Under the pieces are notes generated by a model. The model made no database searches, was not told the origin of the DNA, and was given only the letters and a program-made list of their open reading frames with translations. Shown here one piece after another: positions 27,942 to 34,646 of a DNA stretch of 64,000 nucleotides. Numbering within the stretch: position 1 is the stretch's first letter; each line of letters begins with the position of its first letter. The position numbers and the translations under genes are program-made. Source of the stretch: Microbacterium faecale (GTDB taxonomy: Bacteria; Actinomycetota; Actinomycetes; Actinomycetales; Microbacteriaceae); assembly GCF_014640975.1 (NCBI RefSeq), contig NZ_BMHO01000001.1, forward strand, positions 1,870,166 through 1,934,165. Direction: 5' to 3'.

Positions 27942-28978
27942 AGTGCTCTCATCCGCGTGCGGCGGGCGATCACGACGAGCACGGGCGCACCGAGGAAGGC
28001 GGTGACGATGCCCGCCTCGACCTCACCCGGCGATCCGATGACGCGTCCGAGTGTGTCGGCGAGCGCGAGCAGGGCGGCTCCGCCGAGGGCAGAGAGCGGC
28101 AGGATCGCGCGCTGGTCGGGGCCGACGACGAGGCGGACGGCGTGGGGGATCATGAGGCCGACGAAGGCGATCGGGCCGGCGATCGCGGTGACGGCGGCGC
28201 AGAGCACGACGCCGGCGGACGCCGCGACGGCGCGCGTGAGTCCGACGCGGACGCCCAGTGCCCGCGCGACGTCGTCGCCGAGCCCGAGAGCGTTGAGTCC
28301 ACCCGAGCAGACGGTTGCCACCACCGCCGCGACGATCAGGAGTGGGGCGACGACCGCCATGGCCTCCCAGTCGGCTCCTCCCGTGCCACCGACCTGCCAG
28401 AAGCGGAAGTCGTTCATGGCCGCGAGCCGGGGGAGGAGGACGGCGCTGACGAGGGAGGACAGCGCCGCCGTCATCGCCGCGCCGGCGAGCGCCAGCTTGA
28501 TCGGTGTCGCTCCACCGGGGCCGATCGATCCCACGACGTAGACGATGACGGCGGCGAGCGCGCCGCCGACGAGGGCGAGGCCGAGGTAGTCGAATGTTGT
28601 CGTCGCGCCCAGGAAGGCGATGCCGCAGACGACGAACAGCGCCGCGCCGGTGTTGACACCCAGGATGCCCGGGTCGGCGATGGGGTTCCGGGTGACGGCC
28701 TGCATCACGGCGCCCGAGACGGCGAGCGCCGCTCCCGCCACGATCGACAGGACGGTGCGCGGAATGCGCTCCGCGACCGCAATGGCGCCGATCCGCTCCG
28801 CCACGTCGCTGCGCAGCCATGCGCCGAGCCCCTCGGCGATCTCACCGAGGGTGACGGCCCGCGAGCCGAACGCGAGCGACGCCGCCACGGCGATCACCAC
28901 GAGGACGACACCGCCGATGGCGACGACGATCACCCGCGGCGATCGTGCGACGCGGTGCGGAGCGGGCGCGAGAGTCAC
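27938..28978 (-). CDS. fepD: FecCD-family iron-siderophore permease
   Basis: A 346-residue permease and partner of the next gene. It contains RIPRTVLSIVAGAALAVSGA and QAVTRNPIADPGILGVNTGA, the FecCD signature, then GPIAFVGLMIPHAVRLVVG. About ten membrane helices are visible. The GTG start at 28978 overlaps the stop of the binding-protein gene by four bases. Confidence 0.92.
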   Translation of the reverse strand: MTLAPAPHRVARSPRVIVVAIGGVVLVVIAVAASLAFGSRAVTLGEIAEGLGAWLRSDVAERIGAIAVAERIPRTVLSIVAGAALAVSGAVMQAVTRNPIADPGILGVNTGAALFVVCGIAFLGATTTFDYLGLALVGGALAAVIVYVVGSIGPGGATPIKLALAGAAMTAALSSLVSAVLLPRLAAMNDFRFWQVGGTGGADWEAMAVVAPLLIVAAVVATVCSGGLNALGLGDDVARALGVRVGLTRAVAASAGVVLCAAVTAIAGPIAFVGLMIPHAVRLVVGPDQRAILPLSALGGAALLALADTLGRVIGSPGEVEAGIVTAFLGAPVLVVIARRTRMRAL

Positions 28979-30042
28979 TCGACGTGCGAGGCCGCGTCGT
29001 CGAGCAGTGCGACGTAGTCGTCGAGCATCCACGGGATGGACAGCGCGGTGGGGGTCACGGATCCGCTGAAGGCGTCTCCGGAGCCCACGGCGACGACCGC
29101 GCCGTTCTGCACGGCGGGGACCGTGCTCCACAGGGGGTCGTCCTGCATCTCGGCGAGGACCTGGTCGTCGCCGTAGAGCACCATCACGTCGACGTCGTCG
29201 ATGATGTCGGCATTCTCGGCGGCGATGTCGGTGTAGAACTCGCCCTTCTCCGACACGTTCAGCGCGAGCTGCGGGAAGTCGAATCCGAGGTCGCCGAGGA
29301 ACGCGGTGCGGGCGTCGCCCGTCGCGTAGATCGAGATCACCGACAGGTCGGACGGGGTGACGTAGAAGAACGCGGCGGTCTTGCCCTCGAAGCTGTCGAT
29401 GTCGGCGGTCGCCTCGGCGATGCGCTGATCGAGGTCGGCCACGAGCTCGTCGCCCTCTGCGGCGAGGCCGAGCGCGGCGGAGTCGATCTCGATGGCTTCG
29501 CGCCACGGCGTGTACCAGGGGATCTCCGGGTAGGCGACGGTTGGGGCGATCTTGCTGAGCGTCTCGTACTCGTCGGCCGTCAGCCCCGAGTAGCCCGCGA
29601 GGATGACCTCCGGCTGCGCGTCGGCGATCGCCTCGAAGTCAACGCCATCTGCGGTCTCGAACACGGTGGGTTCGGGGGCGCACAGCTCGTCGTATGCGTC
29701 GAGCGTCCAGTCGTAGAGACCGAGTCCCTCGTCACCCGTCATCGACCACGTCTGATCGTCCGAGCCGACGGGCGCGATGCCGAGCGCGAGCGCGACGTCC
29801 TGGTTCCCCCAGCCGATGGACGCGACCCGTTCGGGGGCCTGTTCGATCGTGGTGGTCCCGAGGGCGTGGTCGATCTCAACCGGGAACGTGCTCGAGGCCT
29901 CGGGATGCGCCGCTGCGTCGCACGCCGCGTCGTTCGCCGAAGGGCCTTCGCCGGCGACCGATGAGCCGGATCCGCACGAGGCGAGGAGGAGGAGCGACCC
30001 GGTGAGCGCGGCCAGCGAGATGACGCGGCGGTGGGGAGACAT
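28975..30042 (-). CDS. fepB: Iron-siderophore substrate-binding lipoprotein
   Basis: A 355-residue lipoprotein with signal core SLAALTGSLLLLA and lipobox LASC (cysteine near residue 23). The mature protein has two lobes of the FepB/FecB helical-backbone class: ERVASIGWGNQDVALALGI in the first and LDDYVALLD at the end. It captures ferric siderophore outside the membrane. It is the first gene of the operon. An IdeR/DtxR-like box at 30096-30114 overlaps the predicted transcription start, so expression is expected to rise when iron is scarce. Confidence 0.93.
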   Translation of the reverse strand: MSPHRRVISLAALTGSLLLLASCGSGSSVAGEGPSANDAACDAAAHPEASSTFPVEIDHALGTTTIEQAPERVASIGWGNQDVALALGIAPVGSDDQTWSMTGDEGLGLYDWTLDAYDELCAPEPTVFETADGVDFEAIADAQPEVILAGYSGLTADEYETLSKIAPTVAYPEIPWYTPWREAIEIDSAALGLAAEGDELVADLDQRIAEATADIDSFEGKTAAFFYVTPSDLSVISIYATGDARTAFLGDLGFDFPQLALNVSEKGEFYTDIAAENADIIDDVDVMVLYGDDQVLAEMQDDPLWSTVPAVQNGAVVAVGSGDAFSGSVTPTALSIPWMLDDYVALLDDAASHVE

Positions 30043-30095
30043 GAGGACCTTTCGAAGGCAACGTGATGTGTATGCGGCGACCGGGTGAGGCCACG

Positions 30096-30114
30096 ATAGG
30101 TAAGGCTTCCCTCA
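30096..30114. promoter_or_regulatory. IdeR/DtxR-like iron box
   Basis: ATAGGTAAGGCTTCCCTCA matches the actinobacterial DtxR/IdeR consensus TTAGGTTAGGCTAACCTAA at 14 of 19 positions by eye. It lies 54 bases before the fepB start, next to a leftward TAAAAT (30114-30119) that would place the transcription start inside the box. This is the classical arrangement for iron-dependent repression. Confidence 0.6.
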
Positions 30115-30187
30115 TTTTACGTCGAGCGCAAGTCTCGTGTCGCGCGGCGTGTTCGCGAATGGTCCGTGCATCTGGCAGAATGGGACG

Positions 30188-30215
30188 TTGGAACGCGCGC
30201 TCGACCCTCTATCCA
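30188..30215 (+). promoter_or_regulatory. Possible promoter of the rpsP operon
   Basis: TTGGAA (30188-30193) and TATCCA (30210-30215) are separated by 16 bases and would give a leader of about 90 bases before rpsP. The match is moderate, but this is the best pair between fepB and rpsP. Confidence 0.3.
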
Positions 30216-30310
30216 GCGCCCGGATCCGACCTTTTGAGCTTCTGTCGGCGTGCATGACCCCACGCGTCCGACGACCAGTTCGTTCACTTCACCGAAACCA
30301 CAGGAGAATC

Positions 30311-30745
30311 GTGGCCGTCAAGATCCGTCTGAAGCGCATGGGCAAGATCCGTGCGCCGTACTACCGCATCGTCGTCGCTGACTCGCGCACCAAGCGCGAT
30401 GGACGCGTCATCGAGGAGATCGGCAAGTACCACCCGACCGAGGAGCCCTCGCTCATCGAGGTCGAGTCCGAGCGCGCGCAGTACTGGCTGTCCGTCGGCG
30501 CTCAGCCGTCGGACCAGGTCCGCACGCTCCTGAAGATCACGGGCGACTGGGGCAAGTTCACGGGCGACAAGGATGCCAAGAGCACGCTCAAGGTCGCCGA
30601 TGAGAAGAAGACCTACGAGGCCGACACCGCCAAGAAGTCGGTCGTCAAGCCCAAGGTCGAGAAGAAGGCCGAGGAGCCCGCTGAGGCTCCCGCCGAGGCG
30701 CCCGCTGACGAGGCGCCCGAGGCCGACGCCGAGAAGTCGGAGTAA
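30311..30745 (+). CDS. rpsP: 30S ribosomal protein S16
   Basis: A 144-residue S16. The conserved core, from [20 protein letters not shown] to about residue 85, is followed by an extension rich in Lys, Glu, Ala and Pro that is usual in actinobacteria. The GTG start at 30311 has AGGAG close upstream. It leads the run rpsP-khpA-rimM-lnt. Confidence 0.96.
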   Translation: MAVKIRLKRMGKIRAPYYRIVVADSRTKRDGRVIEEIGKYHPTEEPSLIEVESERAQYWLSVGAQPSDQVRTLLKITGDWGKFTGDKDAKSTLKVADEKKTYEADTAKKSVVKPKVEKKAEEPAEAPAEAPADEAPEADAEKSE

Positions 30746-30753
30746 TTCCGATC

Positions 30754-30984
30754 GTGTTGGCCGCTGCGCTCGAACACCTCGTGAAGGGCATCGTGGATGC
30801 TGAGGACGAGGTCCGGATCGACGAGGTTTCGACCGGTCGTGGTGACGTGCTCGAGATTCACGTTGCCGAGGCCGATCGTGGACGCGTGATCGGGCGCGGC
30901 GGCCGCACGGCGAAGGCGTTGCGCACGCTCGTGTCGGCGCTTGCCGACGATCGGCGCGTGCGCGTCGACGTGGCCGACGACTGA
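30754..30984 (+). CDS. khpA: KH-domain RNA-binding protein KhpA
   Basis: A 76-residue single KH domain. The RNA-contacting GxxG loop is in RVIGRGGRTAKALR. N-terminal LEHLVKGIVDAEDEVRID is typical of the KhpA/YlqC family, which binds RNA broadly, often with KhpB. The GTG at 30754 lies eight bases after the rpsP stop. The TGA stop overlaps the ATG of rimM by one base. Confidence 0.93.
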   Translation: MLAAALEHLVKGIVDAEDEVRIDEVSTGRGDVLEIHVAEADRGRVIGRGGRTAKALRTLVSALADDRRVRVDVADD

Positions 30985-31538
30985 TGGCGGCCAGTCCCAA
31001 GAACCAGCTTCGCGTCGGCCGTGTGCTCAAGGCGCACGGGCTCAAGGGCGCCCTGAAGCTCGAGCTGTACACCGACGACCCCGAGGCGCGTTTCACGCCG
31101 GGTGCGTCGTTCACGCTGCAGGTGCCGGAGACATCCGAATGGCACCGCAAGACGATCACGGTGCGCGCGTTCCGCTGGATGAACGCAAGCCCTGTCGTAT
31201 TTCTCGAAGGCGTGGAGGACCGCACACAAGCGGAGACGCTCATCAAGGCGATCCTGTGGGTGGACCAGGACGACCTCGGGCCGAACGACGAGCCCGATGC
31301 CTGGTACGACCACCAGCTGATCGGGCTCGACGTCGTCCGCGACGACGCGATCGTCGGGCGCGTCGCGCGCGTCGACCACATGCCGGCGCAGGACCTGCTG
31401 ATCGTCACGGTCGGCGAGACCGAAGTGATGGTCCCGTTCGTCTCCGAGATCGTTCCGGAGGTCGACATCACCGGAGGTCGCGTCGTGATCACGCCGCCTG
31501 CCGGATTGTTCGAGGAGCTCCCCGGCGAGGACGGGTGA
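30984..31538 (+). CDS. rimM: Ribosome maturation factor RimM
   Basis: A 184-residue 16S processing factor that binds S19 and helps assemble the 30S head. The N-terminal beta-barrel begins QLRVGRVLKAHGLKGALKLE. The PRC-barrel C-terminal domain includes DAWYDHQLIGLDVV and MVPFVSEIVPEVD. It overlaps khpA by one base. The next gene is lnt rather than the usual trmD. Confidence 0.95.
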   Translation: MAASPKNQLRVGRVLKAHGLKGALKLELYTDDPEARFTPGASFTLQVPETSEWHRKTITVRAFRWMNASPVVFLEGVEDRTQAETLIKAILWVDQDDLGPNDEPDAWYDHQLIGLDVVRDDAIVGRVARVDHMPAQDLLIVTVGETEVMVPFVSEIVPEVDITGGRVVITPPAGLFEELPGEDG

Positions 31539-33094
31539 CCGCCCCCGCCCCGACCCGTGCGCCGCTCCCGTTGTGGGCGGCGTTCGTCGCCTCCGCGCTC
31601 GGCGGCATCTCGCTTGACGCGTCGTTCCCATCGTTCGGCGTCTGGCCGTTGGCGTTCGTGGCCGTCGCGCTCGCCCTCGTCTCCCTGATCGGCCGCCGGT
31701 CCTGGGCGGCGTTCGGCGTCGGCGCGGCTTTCGGCGCGGCCTTCTACTTTCCGCACATCGACTGGGCGGCGAGCTTTCTCGGCGATCACCCACTCAGCTG
31801 GGTGCCGTGGGCGGCCCTCGCCGGCATCCAGACGTTCTTCACCGCTCTCGGCGCCGTCGTCCTGACGCTGGCCTACCGGTGGAGTCACTCCCTCATTGGG
31901 CGTCCCGGAGTCCGCGTCGCCGCGACCGCGCTCCTCGTCGCGGGGGTCTGGACCGCGCGGGAGCTCATCATGGGGTCGTGGCCGTACGGCGGCTTCCCGT
32001 GGGGTCGGATCGGCATGAGCCCGTCCGAGAGTCCTCTCGCGACGGTGTCGTCGTGGGTGGGGGTGACGGGACTGACCTTTCTCATGGTCGCGATCGTGGC
32101 CCTGGCGATCGAAGCGGTGCGCTGGTCGACCATGGCTCGCGGTCGCTCCTGGTGGTCTCTGAGCGCGCCTGTCGCGCTGCTCGCCATCCTCGTGGCCGTG
32201 CCCGCCTTCCCGACCGAGGTCGTCGGATCCTTGCGGGTCGTCGCCGTGCAGGGCAATGGGCCCACTGCCTACATCGATGAGCACGGTCGCTACGACGTTC
32301 TCGACGCGCAGCTCGCCGCCTCGGCACCGGCAATCGGCGAGGACGCCGACGTCGTGGTGTGGCCGGAGGGCGGGGTCGGTCTGGACCCGGCCACCGACGC
32401 GAACGCCGCTCGTGTGCTCACCGCCGCCGCTGACGCCTTCGACGCCCCGATCCTGCTGAATGCGGCGGTCGCTGACGGCGACGCCGTCTACAACCGATCG
32501 ATGCTGTGGCGCGACGGCGTCGAACAGTCGCACGACAAGCGGTACCCCGTGCCGTTCGGCGAGTACGTGCCGCAGCGCGAGTTCTACGAGGCGATCGTGC
32601 CGTCGCTGATCCAGATGATCGGGCGGGAATACACGCCGGGGACCGATGCACCGACGATGGCGATCGGCGAGGCGACGGTGGGCCTGGCGATCTGCTTCGA
32701 CGTGATCTTCGACGACCACATCGACGAGACGATCGACGGCGGAGCGCAAGCGCTGATGTTCCAGACGAACAACGCCGACTTCCGCGGCACCGACGAGAAC
32801 CTGCAGCAACTCGCCTTCGCGCGGATGCGGGCGATCGAGACCGGCCGCAGCGTCGTCAACGTCTCCACCGTCGGCACGAGCCAGCTGATCCGCGCCGATG
32901 GCACGACGATCGAGCAGATCGGCGTGGCGGAGGCCGGCGCGCTCGTCGCGGATATCGAGCTGCGCGAAGGTGCGACGCCCGCCGTGGTCGCGGGGTCGTG
33001 GATCCGTGGCTTCCTCCTGTGGATGCCGCTTCTCGCGGTCGCCATCATGGGAGCGCTCGTCGACCGGATGAGGCGGTTGCGCCCCGCCGAGTAG
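31535..33094 (+). CDS. lnt: Apolipoprotein N-acyltransferase
   Basis: A 519-residue membrane enzyme that N-acylates the lipid-modified cysteine of lipoproteins. An N-terminal block of about seven transmembrane helices (to roughly residue 225) precedes a nitrilase-like domain. The catalytic glutamate is in VVWPEGG, the lysine in DKRYPVPFGEYVP and the cysteine in LAICFDVIF. A last helix lies near the C-terminus. The GTG start at 31535 overlaps the rimM stop. Lipoproteins at 14349 and 28975 would be substrates. The TAG stop also forms part of the -10 of the next gene. Confidence 0.93.
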   Translation: MTAPAPTRAPLPLWAAFVASALGGISLDASFPSFGVWPLAFVAVALALVSLIGRRSWAAFGVGAAFGAAFYFPHIDWAASFLGDHPLSWVPWAALAGIQTFFTALGAVVLTLAYRWSHSLIGRPGVRVAATALLVAGVWTARELIMGSWPYGGFPWGRIGMSPSESPLATVSSWVGVTGLTFLMVAIVALAIEAVRWSTMARGRSWWSLSAPVALLAILVAVPAFPTEVVGSLRVVAVQGNGPTAYIDEHGRYDVLDAQLAASAPAIGEDADVVVWPEGGVGLDPATDANAARVLTAAADAFDAPILLNAAVADGDAVYNRSMLWRDGVEQSHDKRYPVPFGEYVPQREFYEAIVPSLIQMIGREYTPGTDAPTMAIGEATVGLAICFDVIFDDHIDETIDGGAQALMFQTNNADFRGTDENLQQLAFARMRAIETGRSVVNVSTVGTSQLIRADGTTIEQIGVAEAGALVADIELREGATPAVVAGSWIRGFLLWMPLLAVAIMGALVDRMRRLRPAE

Positions 33095-33103
33095 CCTGGG
33101 CTC

Positions 33104-33289
33104 ATGGCTGAGCACTATTGGTACAACCTCAAGACTGGCGAGGTCGAGTACGGGCGCCTCTCACCGGCAGTCGACCGGGCCGGCCCGTTCGACACGGCCG
33201 AGGAAGCCGCGCGCGCTCCCGAGATCATGGAGCAGCGCACGAAGGCGTGGGAGGAGGACGAGAAGCGCGAAGACGAGTGGGATCAGTGA
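33104..33289 (+). CDS. Small actinobacterial SPOR-domain-like protein
   Basis: A 61-residue acidic protein beginning MAEHYWYNLKTGEVEYG. I recall homologous short proteins, annotated as SPOR domain-containing, next to glutamine synthetase genes in actinobacteria. The only recognisable pattern is the aromatic W-Y-N-L-K-T-G beta start and the PFDTAEEAARAPEIM helix. TAGCCT (33092-33097) is six bases before the ATG. Function unknown. Confidence 0.75.
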   Translation: MAEHYWYNLKTGEVEYGRLSPAVDRAGPFDTAEEAARAPEIMEQRTKAWEEDEKREDEWDQ

Positions 33290-33304
33290 ATTAGGCTCGG
33301 TCTC

Positions 33305-34639
33305 ATGGACAAGCAGCAGGATTTCGTGCTTCGCACGATCGAGGAACGCGGCGTCAAGTTCGTGCGTCTGTGGTTCACGGATGTCGTGGGGACTCTCAAA
33401 TCCGTCGCGATCGCCCCCGCCGAGGTCGAAGGCGCCTTCACCGAGGGCATCGGTTTCGACGGATCCGCGATCGAAGGACTCACCCGCGTGCAGGAGAGCG
33501 ACTTGCTCGCGCGCCCCGACCCGTCGACCTTCCAGTTGCTGCCGTGGCGCGGCGACGTCGACCCGACGGCGCGGATGTTCTGCGATCTCGTCACCCCTGA
33601 CGGGGAACCGGCGGTCGCGGATCCGCGCAACGTTCTGAAGCGCACGCTCTCGAAGGCTGCCGACGCGGGATTCACGTTCTACACGCACCCGGAGATCGAG
33701 TTCTATCTCTTCAAGCCGGGCCCGCGTGATCAGGTCCCCACCCCGGTCGACCAGGCGGGATACTTCGACAACGTGCCGGGCGGTACGGCGCATGACTTCC
33801 GCCGCCGCGCCGTCCGCATGCTCGAGGAGCTCGGCATCTCGGTCGAGTACAGCCACCACGAGGCGGGGCCGGGCCAGAACGAGATCGACCTTCGCTACGC
33901 CGACGGCCTGACGATGGCCGACAACATCATGACCTTCCGCACGGTCGTGAAGGAAGTCGCCATTGAACAGGGCGTGCACGCCACGTTCATGCCGAAGCCG
34001 ATCGCGACTGAGCCCGGAAGCGGCATGCACACCCACATGTCGCTTTTCGAGGGCGACTCGAACGCCTTCTACGACCCGTCGGCGCCTCATCAGCTGTCCA
34101 CCACGGGGCGGCGCTTCATCGCAGGACTCCTGAAGCACGCGGGTGAGATCTCGCTCGTCTTGAACCAGTTCGTGAACTCGTACAAGCGCCTCTGGGGCGG
34201 CGACGAGGCCCCGAGCTACATCACCTGGGGACACAGCAACCGTTCCGCGCTCGTGCGGGTTCCGATGTATAAGCCCGGGAAGGGGCAGTCGGCGCGGATC
34301 GAGCATCGCGGCATCGACTCGGCCGCGAACCCCTACCTCGCGTATGCGCTGTTCGTCGCGGCCGGGCTGAAGGGCATCGAGGAAGAGTACGAGCTCCCCG
34401 CGGAGGCCGAGGACAACGTCTGGGCCCTCAGCGCGGGGGAGCGGCGCGCGCTCGGCTACGAGTCGCTGCCGATGAGCCTCGACTACGCGATCGGCCAGAT
34501 GGAGGACAGCGAGCTCGTCGCCGAGACCCTCGGCGAACAGGTCTTCCGCTATGTCCTCGCGAACAAGCGGCGTGAGTTCGAGCAGTACCGTTCGCAGGTC
34601 ACGTCACTCGAACTGCTCACGACGCTCGACGTGGTGTGA
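33305..34639 (+). CDS. glnA2: Type I glutamine synthetase family protein, GlnA2-like
   Basis: A 444-residue GS-family enzyme with the N-terminal beta-grasp (FVRLWFTDVVGTLKSV), the metal-binding HPEIEFYLF and HHEAGPGQNEID, and GSGMHTHMSLF. Length and its place immediately before glnE match actinobacterial GlnA2. It lacks the [13 protein letters not shown] adenylylation loop seen in the second glutamine synthetase at 40650. Its activity may be true glutamine synthesis or gamma-glutamylation of an amine. TAGGCT (33292-33297) is seven bases upstream of the ATG. Confidence 0.92.
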   Translation: MDKQQDFVLRTIEERGVKFVRLWFTDVVGTLKSVAIAPAEVEGAFTEGIGFDGSAIEGLTRVQESDLLARPDPSTFQLLPWRGDVDPTARMFCDLVTPDGEPAVADPRNVLKRTLSKAADAGFTFYTHPEIEFYLFKPGPRDQVPTPVDQAGYFDNVPGGTAHDFRRRAVRMLEELGISVEYSHHEAGPGQNEIDLRYADGLTMADNIMTFRTVVKEVAIEQGVHATFMPKPIATEPGSGMHTHMSLFEGDSNAFYDPSAPHQLSTTGRRFIAGLLKHAGEISLVLNQFVNSYKRLWGGDEAPSYITWGHSNRSALVRVPMYKPGKGQSARIEHRGIDSAANPYLAYALFVAAGLKGIEEEYELPAEAEDNVWALSAGERRALGYESLPMSLDYAIGQMEDSELVAETLGEQVFRYVLANKRREFEQYRSQVTSLELLTTLDVV

Positions 34640-34646
34640 GCGCGCG

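Noticed and set aside
30284..33115. A 943-codon leftward open frame across rpsP to lnt
   Set aside because: It spans four well-identified genes on the other strand and has no recognisable motif; long antisense frames are common at this GC content.
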